A DNA stretch of 43,644 nucleotides from a virus: the IMG/VR virus record IMGVR_UViG_3300003937_000308, positions 1-43,644 of that record. The stretch is one strand, 5' to 3'. A program made the translations under genes and the position numbers. Below the pieces are notes generated by a model. That model was not told the origin of the DNA. It ran no database searches and saw only the letters and a program-made list of their open reading frames with translations. Shown here piece after piece: positions 6,443 through 15,010 of this stretch (positions are counted from its first letter, which is position 1; each line of letters begins with the position of its first letter).

Positions 6443-8170
6443 ATGGCTAAATTTAAAAAACCAATTCTACTACAAGAAGAGTTTGCTGCTGGTGAAGTTT
6501 CAAGTAATCCAACTACACCTGCTGTTAAAACAACTGTAGACACAGTAGGGACTGAACAAGTTGCTGCTAATAAATCAGGAGAACAAGTAAGAGCAGAAAT
6601 CGTACAAGATGTCGATACTATCTTAACTAACCTAGAACAACTTTCAAAGCAAATCACAGAAAGCATTGACGCAATTATAGAAGAAGTCTTTACTGAAGAT
6701 ATTGATTTAGAATTAAACGAAAACGCAGGTGCTACTTTAATGGCGATGTTTAAAGCATCCGCAGCTGCAGGCAAACTTAATGCTAAATACCCTAAATTAT
6801 TAAAGAAGAAAAAGAAGGCTGAATTAGATAAAAAAATAGCCGGCTTTAAATTTGATGAAGAGAAGCAGAATAAGTTAGATCAAGCTGAAGGTAAATTAAA
6901 AGATGCTATCAATAAGAAAATTGATGCACTTGACGATCCTGCTAAAAAGAAGGCAATGAGAGTTGCTAGAGATGAAAAAGTTAAATCTCAGTTGGCTCAG
7001 GCTACCAAAGAACTAGATAGAACAAAAGAAGATTACGCTAAAAAAATGGACAGGCAAGTAGAAGATGTCCAAGCCAAAATCACTAAATTACTTGCTGATA
7101 ACAAAGTGGGCGATGCTCCTTTAATTAGTGCTCAATGGGATAAGACTAAGATTAAGATTGAAAGAGACGCTGATGATGCATTCTTAAAGAAGGAAAGAAA
7201 GGTAATGGACGAGTTCGTCAAGGATGAAGACAGAATTAAAAGATGGGAAAAAGCAGCCGCGGATAGAGTTAATAAAGAAATGAAAGAGGATGCTGAAGCT
7301 GCTAAGAAAGCAGCAGAAAGAGCTAAAGCTGCCCAAACTAAATTAGATGGTGAAATTGCAAATGCTACTGGCGCTGAACTAGAAGCACTTGAAAAAGTGA
7401 AAACTTATATGGGTGCTATTTCAGCATTTTCAGGAGCCACTACCGCTGCAGCTGGAGATCCAGAAAACAAAGAATTATATAAAGAGGCAAAAGCAAAACT
7501 TAAAGAGTTAAAAGATGCCTATGAAGCAATCGGTAAAAAAGATTATGCTCTAGCATTTGGATACGAGGGTGATTCTAAGGAAACTGATATTGAAGCTGCT
7601 AAGCTTGAATTTAAAGAAAGAATAGCTTTAATGGAAGAGCCTTTCGATGATATAGACGGACCGGAAGATGATGAAGAAACGGAAACTGCAAAAACATCAC
7701 AACAATTAGCTGATGAATATATCGCAGGTAATGAAGGATTTGAAGTTGTTCAAAATAAAGACGAACAAGTTGGAGTTACTAATCCAGAAACTGGAGAAGA
7801 AGAACAAAAACCTAAATATGAAGGCGCAAAAGAGTTCAAAGGTAAGAAAGAAGATGGTTCTGATGACGACTCAGTTTGGGTAGCTAAACCAATTAATTAC
7901 GCTGAGACGGCATCTGCTAATACCGGAGGCGGTAAAGCTCTTAACGAACTTGAAGAAGGAAATGAATTCGGTGCTGCAAGAGCAGAAGCAATTGCAAAAG
8001 GCGAAAAGACTTTTAAAGTTGGCGACGAAGAATATCCAGTAGAAGATGTTTCTAAGGATGATAAAGAAAATGCTAAAGAATTTGTTGAAGAAGCAAAAGA
8101 AAAATTACCTAAGAAGATTAAACTCTATGAAGGTATGTCTGTTGCTGATAGATTTAAAGCGTTAATGTAA
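6443..8170 (+). CDS. Lys/Glu-rich coiled-coil protein, candidate internal head protein
   Basis: A 575-residue protein with no recognised enzyme domain. Most of residues 60-420 is charged helix with Ala/Lys/Glu heptad-like stretches (for example long K/E/A runs around residues 110-330); the last third is acidic and Gly-rich, ending MSVADRFKALM. The N-terminus MAKFKKPILLQEEF contains LQE (residues 10-12), a prohead-protease-type L-x-E in the position where T4 internal proteins carry their short capsid-targeting peptide, and a second LYE occurs about 13 residues before the C-terminus. Located directly after the capsid gene with its own late box and terminator, it is inferred to be an abundant virion protein packaged inside the head. 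T4 has the vertex gene 24 at this place, but no similarity to gp24 is evident. Confidence 0.6.
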   Translation: MAKFKKPILLQEEFAAGEVSSNPTTPAVKTTVDTVGTEQVAANKSGEQVRAEIVQDVDTILTNLEQLSKQITESIDAIIEEVFTEDIDLELNENAGATLMAMFKASAAAGKLNAKYPKLLKKKKKAELDKKIAGFKFDEEKQNKLDQAEGKLKDAINKKIDALDDPAKKKAMRVARDEKVKSQLAQATKELDRTKEDYAKKMDRQVEDVQAKITKLLADNKVGDAPLISAQWDKTKIKIERDADDAFLKKERKVMDEFVKDEDRIKRWEKAAADRVNKEMKEDAEAAKKAAERAKAAQTKLDGEIANATGAELEALEKVKTYMGAISAFSGATTAAAGDPENKELYKEAKAKLKELKDAYEAIGKKDYALAFGYEGDSKETDIEAAKLEFKERIALMEEPFDDIDGPEDDEETETAKTSQQLADEYIAGNEGFEVVQNKDEQVGVTNPETGEEEQKPKYEGAKEFKGKKEDGSDDDSVWVAKPINYAETASANTGGGKALNELEEGNEFGAARAEAIAKGEKTFKVGDEEYPVEDVSKDDKENAKEFVEEAKEKLPKKIKLYEGMSVADRFKALM

Positions 8171-8172
8171 TA

Positions 8173-8661
8173 TTAAAGAGAGCGCTTAGCGTTCTTTTTA
8201 GCAAGTTTAAGAAACTCCTCTCGTTCTGCGAGCAGGAGTTTTTTACATTTTTTACGAAAGTCAACTGATGATTTAAGTATACGACTATCTACCATTGGAG
8301 CATCTAAGACATCATAATATTCTGGATGGATAAAATTCTTAAGATCGAAGTTCATAAACTTAGACTTAATAGGTTTAAGTGAAATAGCACAATACCAATC
8401 AATAGTATTATACGACCTCTCTAGACCTTTTTCGTCTAGGGCTCTATCGTTAACCATATCCCAATAGATCTTAGTGGAAGTTGTAGATTTTGGCCTCTGC
8501 ATTTTTAGGACACATTCCATAAACTGGTCATCATCAGACCATTTAGCAAGATTCCTATGATTAATTAGAAACTTTCTTAAAAATCTTGGTAAGTACTTTA
8601 GAATAATACCGTATCTGTTTGCCGGCCAAGGGCCACCAGTCTTTTTGATAATTATCGCCAT
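8173..8661 (-). CDS. Hypothetical protein, minus strand
   Basis: A 162-residue basic protein, convergent with the coiled-coil gene (2 bases apart) and divergent from the clamp-loader gene. It begins MAIIIKKTGGPWPANRYG and is rich in Lys, Arg, Trp and Tyr, suggesting a nucleic-acid or host-protein contact, but no family is recognised. A terminator for the opposite strand overlaps its last codons. The 62-base gap to the clamp-loader gene must hold divergent promoters; TATACTATATTTATC just upstream of its start is a plausible AT-rich promoter but has no clear match to the two recurring promoter families here. Its minus orientation inside a plus-strand block sets it apart from the head genes. Confidence 0.65.
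   Translation of the reverse strand: MAIIIKKTGGPWPANRYGIILKYLPRFLRKFLINHRNLAKWSDDDQFMECVLKMQRPKSTTSTKIYWDMVNDRALDEKGLERSYNTIDWYCAISLKPIKSKFMNFDLKNFIHPEYYDVLDAPMVDSRILKSSVDFRKKCKKLLLAEREEFLKLAKKNAKRSL
8175..8199 (+). terminator. Terminator overlapping a convergent gene
   Basis: AAAGAGAGCGC (8175-8185) pairs with GCGTTCTTTTT (8189-8199), with two G-T pairs, around a TTA loop, ending in a T run for the plus strand. It lies inside the 3' end of the convergent minus-strand gene. Confidence 0.65.
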
Positions 8662-8723
8662 ATACTATATTTATCTATGAAACATTTCGGTACTATGGTA
8701 CTATAATAACTAAACAATGTCGT

Positions 8724-9683
8724 ATGATGAATTCAATAAACCAATTATTTACAGAGAAGTATAGACCTAAGAACTTCGATGATCTTATTTTGCCAGAACG
8801 TGTGATGTCTAAGTTTAAAGATGGACTAGTACAGAATATGCTATTTGCAGGCTCTCCTGGTACCGGTAAGACATCTTGTGCTAAGGCTATAGTGAATCAA
8901 TTCGGTTTACCTTACCTTTACATTAACGCGTCTACAGACACATCTGTGGATGTAATCAGAACTAAGATTATAGATTTCTGTTCTACAGTATCTATTATGG
9001 ATGCTCCTGGAATGTTTAAAGTAGTAATACTAGATGAGGTTGATGGTGTATCTGATCAGTTCTTTAAAGCACTTCGTGCTACAATGGAGCAATTCGCTAG
9101 CAATTCTAGATTTATTGCAACATGTAATTATATCAATAAACTACCAGATCCAATTCTATCAAGATTTGAAGTTATTAATTTCGACTTTGATAAAGAAGAA
9201 GAATCTGAATTAACTAAGAAGTATATTAGAAGAGTTTATGAGATATGTAAAGCTGAGGATATGTCTATTGAAAAAGATGCACTCGTAGAATTTGTTAGAC
9301 GTAACTTTCCAGATCTTAGATCTACGTTAAATAAACTACAAGGCTATAAGACACAAGGTACTACAAATATTACAGTAGAAGATGTTAAGAAGTTTAACTC
9401 AGTCTATAAAGATGTTTTTGATCTAGTATTCAATGAATCAGATCCAGCTAAGAACTATCAGCTGCTGGTTAGTAATTATTCTAATAGAGTTGATGATGTT
9501 TTACAATCATTAGGTGAGGAGTTTGTAGAATATATACAACAAGAACGATTGCAAAGCGTAAAACATATTCCACAAGTAATTATTTCGGTTGCTAAACATC
9601 AAGCTCAGAGAGTTCATGTAATAGACCCAGTAATCACAATGTTAAGTTGTGTATATGATATTCAAGGAATTGTAAAAGAATAA
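8724..9683 (+). CDS. 44: Sliding-clamp loader large subunit (gp44-like)
   Basis: A 319-residue AAA+ ATPase, the same length as T4 gp44. It opens with the family signature EKYRPKNFDDLILP, has Walker A GSPGTGKT (43-50), Walker B VVILDE (100-105) and the SRF arginine-finger motif (146-148), followed by the lid and C-terminal collar helices. With gp62 it would load the phage sliding clamp onto primer ends using ATP, at the phage replication fork and, in T4, in support of late transcription. The clamp itself (gp45) is not in this window; a gp62-like gene lies about 1.5 kb downstream. An alternative ATG three bases on (8727) would remove one residue. An ATG at 8717 is out of frame. Confidence 0.95.
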   Translation: MMNSINQLFTEKYRPKNFDDLILPERVMSKFKDGLVQNMLFAGSPGTGKTSCAKAIVNQFGLPYLYINASTDTSVDVIRTKIIDFCSTVSIMDAPGMFKVVILDEVDGVSDQFFKALRATMEQFASNSRFIATCNYINKLPDPILSRFEVINFDFDKEEESELTKKYIRRVYEICKAEDMSIEKDALVEFVRRNFPDLRSTLNKLQGYKTQGTTNITVEDVKKFNSVYKDVFDLVFNESDPAKNYQLLVSNYSNRVDDVLQSLGEEFVEYIQQERLQSVKHIPQVIISVAKHQAQRVHVIDPVITMLSCVYDIQGIVKE

Positions 9684-9693
9684 ACAAAATAAA

Positions 9694-9750
9694 TGCCAAA
9701 ACATTTTTCTATGTCAAATATTTTTCGTATATTAGTATAGGAATTAAAAC
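9694..9750 (+). promoter_or_regulatory. Early/middle promoter-like element, copy 1
   Basis: This is the first of four copies of a roughly 57-bp element: TGCCAAAACATTTTT, then ATGTCA, then TTTTTCGTATATTAG, then GGAATTAAAAC. TATATTAG (9728-9735) is one base from the Bacteroidetes TAnnTTTG -7 box. It lies in the 76-base gap before the nuclease gene. Confidence 0.8.
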
Positions 9751-9759
9751 ACACAAAAT

Positions 9760-11034
9760 ATGAAAGTGGGAAAACATACACTATTAATCGACGGTAACTA
9801 CTTTGTCTTCAGTAGATTATTCGTCTTGCCTAAGCCCAAGGGCGGTGCACTTCTACTCGGTGATGACAAACAAAAGTCTCAGTTTATGAGAAAACTAGCA
9901 ATTGACTTTGCATCTGAAATGCGTAAGCTTAAGATGTTTGTTGATGATGTAGTTTTGACAGTAGACTCTAAATCATGGAGAAAGGATATGTACCCTGAAG
10001 CACAATATAAAGGTACAAGAAAACAAAACAAGACTGTAGATTGGACAGCAGTCTATGAAGTATATGAAGCATTCCAAGAAATTGTAGCTAAGAAAGGTGT
10101 AACTGTACATCAAATTCAAGGTGCAGAAGCAGATGATGTTATCTTTGGTTGGTCAACAATGTTAAATGCTAGAGGTAAATCTTGTATTGTATGGACTGGT
10201 GACAGAGACCTTATTCAACTAGTTAACTATTCTACTACAAATGACGCGCATACGCTATGGTACTACAACACCAAAAAATCTCTCTATGGATATAAAGGCT
10301 TTGAGCAAGACATGGCTCTATCGGCTTCTAATGAGATGACAGAAGATGATATGTTATTCAACATGGGCGGACAGCACATGATGCGAGATGCTTATCAAAA
10401 CGATATTATGGGTTGGGTAAGAGCTAACAAGGTTGGAATTACAGAAATTGACTGTGATGAGTTTATCTTTCAGAAAATACTAACAGGTGATAAATCAGAT
10501 AATATCCCATCTGTTGTTACATGGCAGAAAGAAATGAAGACCGGTAAACTTAGAAACTATTCTATTACAGATAAAACAGCAACTACTATATTCGATCAAT
10601 TTGTAAAAGAATATAAAGACTTTAAAATAGACTACCTATTCTCATCAGAGGCTAAAGATAAATTATCAGATATTATTTACAGAGTAGTAGGTCATAGCTC
10701 TCTAACGTTAATCAAAGCTAATCTTACTAGTAATATCGGTTTAATGTTATTACATAATGATACTATTCCAGATCCTATTCTAAAGGCCATTTATGAAGCT
10801 ATTGAAAAAGATTGGGAAGGTGCTTTAGAAAACAAAGAATCTCTATTTGAGATGGATAAAATCTTAGCAGATACTGATTGGTTAGAAGGCGCTAAGAAAA
10901 ACAATTTTGCCCCAGATGCATTTGCGGGTATGGATATTCCAGAAGAGAAAGAGCCTCCAATGAAGCTAGTAGGTAAGAAGACTAAGAAGACTAAGAAGTC
11001 TACTAAGAAAGATCCAACTAAAAAATTATTTTAA
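9760..11034 (+). CDS. rnh: 5' nuclease, T4 RNase H (FEN-like) family
   Basis: A 424-residue protein carrying the metal-binding acidic motifs of the 5'-3' exonuclease/flap endonuclease family: LLIDGNY with Asp11, TVDS with Asp69, GAEADD with Glu123, Asp125 and Asp126, WTGDRDL with Asp148 and Asp150, and LTGDKSDNIPSV, the helix-hairpin-helix entry typical of this family. DSKSWRKDMYPEAQYKGTR is the conserved basic arch segment. In T4 this enzyme removes RNA primers from lagging-strand fragments. It is about 120 residues longer than T4 RNase H, partly because of a Lys/Thr-rich tail. It has its own early/middle-type promoter element and lies between gp44- and gp62-like genes. Confidence 0.9.
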   Translation: MKVGKHTLLIDGNYFVFSRLFVLPKPKGGALLLGDDKQKSQFMRKLAIDFASEMRKLKMFVDDVVLTVDSKSWRKDMYPEAQYKGTRKQNKTVDWTAVYEVYEAFQEIVAKKGVTVHQIQGAEADDVIFGWSTMLNARGKSCIVWTGDRDLIQLVNYSTTNDAHTLWYYNTKKSLYGYKGFEQDMALSASNEMTEDDMLFNMGGQHMMRDAYQNDIMGWVRANKVGITEIDCDEFIFQKILTGDKSDNIPSVVTWQKEMKTGKLRNYSITDKTATTIFDQFVKEYKDFKIDYLFSSEAKDKLSDIIYRVVGHSSLTLIKANLTSNIGLMLLHNDTIPDPILKAIYEAIEKDWEGALENKESLFEMDKILADTDWLEGAKKNNFAPDAFAGMDIPEEKEPPMKLVGKKTKKTKKSTKKDPTKKLF

Positions 11035-11207
11035 TGCCAGAGCAAATCATGAATCTAAATGACTATCTTACAATTGAAGAAATATTAGCAGAAGCTAATG
11101 CTTATGGATTAAGGGCAGAAGTTCAAGAATGGGCTAATAAACTTATGAAAGAAGGCCATGATTATGAGGCTGCATACACCATGGCTTTTAACGAGTGGTG
11201 TAAGTAA
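11034..11207 (+). CDS. Small hypothetical protein (57 aa)
   Basis: The ATG shares its A with the TAA stop of the nuclease gene (TAATG), typical of translational coupling. The product (MPEQIMNLNDYLTIEE...AFNEWCK) is acidic and predicted helical, with Tyr/Trp in a regular pattern. No family recognised. It fills the space before the clamp-loader small subunit, and the coupling is the main reason to believe it is expressed. Confidence 0.55.
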   Translation: MPEQIMNLNDYLTIEEILAEANAYGLRAEVQEWANKLMKEGHDYEAAYTMAFNEWCK

Positions 11208-11236
11208 ACTTTCCCACTTATTAACGTATAATCAAT

Positions 11237-11665
11237 ATGCTAGACGAAACTAAGTTATTTGACTTTGTGAAAATCATGTTTACAAAGCCAGCACACTATA
11301 AGAAAATAAAACAACATAATAAGAAGCGACACCACTTTATGATTAATAGATTTATGTCTATTAAATATCCTGCTAATGCAATGATGTTTAATATCAATGG
11401 TATTAATGGAGGCAATGTAGTGGATAGTTGGTCAATGGTTGCTGCTAGGTTTAAATCAGTACCTAGATGGTTTTATACTAAAACTAAGAAAGCTAAGAAA
11501 AATACGGTTGATAAATATAATCCAAGTGATAAAGCGGTAGAGCTTTATATGAGTAAAAACGAAATAGGTAATCGTGAATTTGGTGAGTTAAAATTATTTG
11601 CTAAAGATCAATTATTCGCAGACCTTAAAAAAATTGAAGAGCAAATAGATGTCTACAGGAATTAA
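11237..11665 (+). CDS. 62: Clamp-loader small subunit (gp62-like)
   Basis: A 142-residue basic protein. FMINRFMSIKYP followed about 25 residues later by F...PRWFYTKTKKAKK and then Y-x-PSDKAVELY corresponds to the sparse pattern I recall for cyanophage-type gp62 (N-R-x-L-S, then a K/R-F-x-W segment, then a Y...KA helix). gp62 has no ATPase motifs; it completes the gp44 pentamer. The location downstream of gp44 supports this, although in T4 the two are adjacent and here a nuclease and a 57-residue ORF intervene. The 3' end overlaps the next gene by 17 bases. Confidence 0.6.
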   Translation: MLDETKLFDFVKIMFTKPAHYKKIKQHNKKRHHFMINRFMSIKYPANAMMFNINGINGGNVVDSWSMVAARFKSVPRWFYTKTKKAKKNTVDKYNPSDKAVELYMSKNEIGNREFGELKLFAKDQLFADLKKIEEQIDVYRN

Positions 11666-12302
11666 TGATACATTTACAGAAATAGTTGACGTTACTTTAT
11701 ATAAGTATAATTCTATTGACTTAAAACTTTGGGGGATTATTCTTAGAGGATATGTTTCTAAAAACCACGGACCAGATGCTAGTAGAGTTGTTGCTGTTCC
11801 AACGATGAGAGATTATATTACTAATCATTTTAAGAAAGATATTAATAGATTTCACGCAGTAAGTGATACAGCTATTCATAAAGAGGCTACTTCAATTTAT
11901 TTTATTTGGCAGATATTTGAGACAATGCCAAATCTAAAATATATTAGAGTTAACTTAAATTCAAACTCAAGCTATAACAGAATTGTTAAAGTAGATCAGG
12001 CAAAGACTATTAAGTATGATGTAAAAGTTCTTAGAGGATTTATTAGAACCTTTGATATGTTTCATCCAAATGAAGTAAATTTAGTCAATAATGTTTTATT
12101 TAAAGCAGGATTACTTCAAAATAACCAACACTTTAAACTAATAAAAGTCAAGGATTTTTTAAATCAATTAGATTTATATTTATCAGAAAATAATAATGCT
12201 GATGTTTTTAGTGTAACTAATGCATTTATTTCTAAATTAGAACCCTATGAGGCTGATAATCCTGAAATGCTCTTAATCACAGATAAAGAGTCAGATATAT
12301 AA
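11649..12302 (+). CDS. Hypothetical protein between replication and neck genes
   Basis: A 217-residue protein that starts inside the gp62-like gene (17-base overlap) and ends within the late box that precedes the neck gene. It is rich in Asn, Lys and aromatic residues; no motif is recognised. Position could suggest either a replication accessory factor (it is coupled to gp62) or a neck protein (T4 gp13 precedes gp14). The overlap, and the absence of a late box in front of it, favour co-transcription with the replication genes. Confidence 0.6.
   Translation: MSTGINDTFTEIVDVTLYKYNSIDLKLWGIILRGYVSKNHGPDASRVVAVPTMRDYITNHFKKDINRFHAVSDTAIHKEATSIYFIWQIFETMPNLKYIRVNLNSNSSYNRIVKVDQAKTIKYDVKVLRGFIRTFDMFHPNEVNLVNNVLFKAGLLQNNQHFKLIKVKDFLNQLDLYLSENNNADVFSVTNAFISKLEPYEADNPEMLLITDKESDI
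12294..12302 (+). promoter_or_regulatory. Late promoter-like box before neck gene
   Basis: GATATATAA overlaps the last codons and stop of the preceding gene and lies 32 bases before the ATG at 12335; it separates the replication block from the late structural block. Confidence 0.6.
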
Positions 12303-12334
12303 TAAAAAATAGACGATAATAGTCTTTATACTAA

Positions 12335-14293
12335 ATGGTAACTAATTTTACTGCAAATCAAATAGGCGATCAAATTTTCGCTAGACTTCAAGAACCTTAT
12401 GTTGATACATTAAGAGTTTTATCTTGGAGTATTCTAGCGGGTATTAGCTCACCAAATACAATCGGCACTTTACAGATAACAGAAGGAAGTACTGATGTTA
12501 TGGGTACAGGGGTTAACTTTGATTTACAACCAGGAGATAAAATATTAGTAGGTTCTAACGTTTTAGAAGTAGATGCAGTTTATACAACTGCGTTTTCAAT
12601 TACACAGCCTGCAACATTCTCAGCTGCAGCGGCAATATGGTATAAAGTACCAGATGCAAATAATAGATTTTCATACGAATGGAGGTTTTCACAAGAAGGT
12701 ACTGCAACCGATGGTGGTCAAATGTCAGAGTTTAGAGCTCTTAATATTAATACTACACCAAATGATTTATTAGGTCAAACTTTTGACCCTGTAAAACCTC
12801 TTTGGTTAGATGTCAGAGCAGAAGTAGCAGCATTATCAGATTTACATACAATTAGCCTATTTAGCGTAACTTTTGAATTAGAGACTCAAGCGGGAACTAT
12901 TGAATCTTGTCCACAAATTTGTAATGATTGTACAGATCCATATTTAGAAGGATGTACTAATGTGGTTGTTGACTGTTCAGATCCTATTTACAACCCATAT
13001 AATTTGAGTAAACCAACTGCAATCTATAAAGAGATTTCAGATTTATCTGCAAATATGTGGGGACATGAAGTCAAATACTTTAGAGTAGAACCAGATCAAA
13101 GATCTAGAGATGTAGTCCTTATGGAGTATTCTCTCTATAATGTACAAGCACAGGGCCAACTTAAGATTATGGTACCTGATAATGAAATGCCAACACAAGA
13201 TTTCCAATTCGATATATTTGGAATGGGCTGGGAAGACTTTGAAGTTCATATTACAAAAGGTCAAATGGAAGCTGCTTTTGGAGCAGGAAAACCACCGAGA
13301 GCTAGAGATTACTTATATTTCCCCTTAATGAATAGAATGTATGAAGTTTCTTCGGTTGCTTTTGCTGATGAATTCAATATGGAAATGACTTACTGGAGAG
13401 TAATGTTAAGAAAATATGAGGAAAGAACATCTACAATTGTTGGAGATGATACAACAGGCCAGGCAATTCAAACAGAAATGGATGGACTTACACAGGGTAT
13501 TGAAGAAGTATTCGGAGAAGAAATACAGGCTGAATATGCTCAAACAAGTAAACCAGAACAATATCAAACAGTATTTAGTCCGGTAGGAGATGGAATTAGA
13601 GATAGAATTCATAATGCTATGACTATTTCAGATATGGAAATTAGAAATAAATGGACTATAGTTTCTAAAAATCATTATGATCTATCAACTATTAAAGATC
13701 AAGGTATTGAAGCTCTAGTTTACAAAAAAGTTTCTACTTTAGCTGCTGATAAAAATTTAGCATTTACAACTTGGTTTCAACCTAATTTAACTAGTCCAAC
13801 TGCTGAACAAACATTATTTAATGGCAAGATTGGAAATAAAGGCTTAAAACTTACATTTAATCAATCTCAAATTAAAGCCTATGTGAATGACCAGGTATTT
13901 AATTTTGGATTTGGATCAGCTCCAATTAATGGAAACTGGTATGGTCTTGTATTTAACTTAAATAATAGCTATCAGCAAATTGCAAGTTATGTTTACAAAT
14001 TAAATCCATCTAGTAATAGAAACCCTAATATGCCAATTGACCAGACTTTACCAGAAGTAATGAATCAAAAAATTAATACAGGTACTACATTAGGTTGGGT
14101 AACTGACAAGCAATACGCTTTAATGCCAGGTAAAATAAAACAAACTAATATTAGGCTATTTAAAAGCGTTATAGGACAGGGGCAACATAGGAATATATTA
14201 CAGCAATATGTTGTTAGAGATAATCAACTAGCAGACATTATTGATAATGCAATTCCATCTATTCAATTAAGAAGGTATAATCAAAGCAGGTAA
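12335..14293 (+). CDS. Neck protein (gp14-like) with C-terminal LamG-like domain
   Basis: A 652-residue protein at the position of T4 genes 13/14, ahead of the terminase genes. The middle (about residues 215-370) has KIMVPDNEMP, FEVHITKGQMEAAFG, PRARDYLYFPLMNRMYEV and YWRVMLRKYEERTST, a pattern I associate with T4-type gp14 neck proteins that bind beneath the portal. A small Cys cluster (CPQICNDCTDPYLEGC, near residues 190-206) precedes it. The C-terminal 220 residues look like a jelly-roll/LamG sandwich (LAFTTWFQP, LFNGKIGNKGLKLTF, GNWYGLVFNLNNSY), a carbohydrate-binding-type fold not present in T4 gp14. The neck identity is moderate; the C-terminal domain suggests a collar decoration or an adhesive whisker-like role. 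Confidence 0.5.
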   Translation: MVTNFTANQIGDQIFARLQEPYVDTLRVLSWSILAGISSPNTIGTLQITEGSTDVMGTGVNFDLQPGDKILVGSNVLEVDAVYTTAFSITQPATFSAAAAIWYKVPDANNRFSYEWRFSQEGTATDGGQMSEFRALNINTTPNDLLGQTFDPVKPLWLDVRAEVAALSDLHTISLFSVTFELETQAGTIESCPQICNDCTDPYLEGCTNVVVDCSDPIYNPYNLSKPTAIYKEISDLSANMWGHEVKYFRVEPDQRSRDVVLMEYSLYNVQAQGQLKIMVPDNEMPTQDFQFDIFGMGWEDFEVHITKGQMEAAFGAGKPPRARDYLYFPLMNRMYEVSSVAFADEFNMEMTYWRVMLRKYEERTSTIVGDDTTGQAIQTEMDGLTQGIEEVFGEEIQAEYAQTSKPEQYQTVFSPVGDGIRDRIHNAMTISDMEIRNKWTIVSKNHYDLSTIKDQGIEALVYKKVSTLAADKNLAFTTWFQPNLTSPTAEQTLFNGKIGNKGLKLTFNQSQIKAYVNDQVFNFGFGSAPINGNWYGLVFNLNNSYQQIASYVYKLNPSSNRNPNMPIDQTLPEVMNQKINTGTTLGWVTDKQYALMPGKIKQTNIRLFKSVIGQGQHRNILQQYVVRDNQLADIIDNAIPSIQLRRYNQSR

Positions 14294-14325
14294 TTATAGA
14301 TATTCAGATCTAGTGGATTTTGTTA

Positions 14326-14334
14326 GATATATAG
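14326..14334 (+). promoter_or_regulatory. Late promoter-like box (GATATATAG)
   Basis: GATATATAG lies 16 bases before the start of the small terminase gene. Confidence 0.5.
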
Positions 14335-14350
14335 AATATAATATCATATT

Positions 14351-15010
14351 ATGAGTGAAAAGAAAAAGACAATATCCGAACAAGCAGATCAAATAAGACA
14401 AGAGCTTGATGATCTGATTGGAGATGGAGTTATGGATGTGGAAAGTGATCCTAAAGATCTGCCTATTCAGGCTAGACCTACTGATTTAGTACCACAGGTT
14501 AATTATACTGAGTTAAAGTCTAGTGCAACTAAGAAAGCACAAAAGACTATTACTTCTTTAATGAAATTCTATCTTGATGCAGATATTATTGAAAAGGATG
14601 ATTATATCCAGGCTAAGAAAAAGATGGATGAGATGACCATGTCTTCACTCATTTATCAATTACAAGCTGGAGAAAAAGCACTAACCACTCTATTAGAAAC
14701 AATTGACTCTGGTGAATTAGCACCAAGAATGTTTGAAGTACTTGCAACTTTACAGAAGTCAATGTTAGATATTATTAAATCTCAGACCATGTACTTAATG
14801 GCTGCAGAAGAAGGCACGAAAAGAATTGCTAGAGATATTGAGATATATCAACAAAGAGCAAATCAATCAGAGATTGAAGGTGCGGGTGGAGACGCTGGTA
14901 ATAAGAATATCCAAAGAGGTACAAAAGATTTAATGGCTGCAATTCAAGCAGGTATTCATGGTGCATCTGAAGAAGAGGATATTGAAGACGTAGAACCAAC
15001 AGAAGAATAA
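14351..15010 (+). CDS. 16: Small terminase subunit (gp16-like)
   Basis: A 219-residue, mainly helical protein directly upstream of the large terminase, with stop TAA and next ATG abutting (TAAATG), so expression is coupled. Residues about 55-165 form long amphipathic helices (YTELKSSATKKAQKTI, YIQAKKKMDEM, LATLQKSMLDIIKSQ) like the oligomerising coiled-coil core of T4-type gp16, with an acidic C-terminus. gp16 forms rings that stimulate the gp17 ATPase and select DNA for packaging. Slightly longer than T4 gp16 (164). Assignment depends mainly on position and helical composition. Confidence 0.75.
   Translation: MSEKKKTISEQADQIRQELDDLIGDGVMDVESDPKDLPIQARPTDLVPQVNYTELKSSATKKAQKTITSLMKFYLDADIIEKDDYIQAKKKMDEMTMSSLIYQLQAGEKALTTLLETIDSGELAPRMFEVLATLQKSMLDIIKSQTMYLMAAEEGTKRIARDIEIYQQRANQSEIEGAGGDAGNKNIQRGTKDLMAAIQAGIHGASEEEDIEDVEPTEE

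Noticed and set aside
13406-13612. Minus-strand ORF in the neck gene
   Set aside because: Low-complexity Ser/Phe/Ile shadow of the coding strand; no independent signals.
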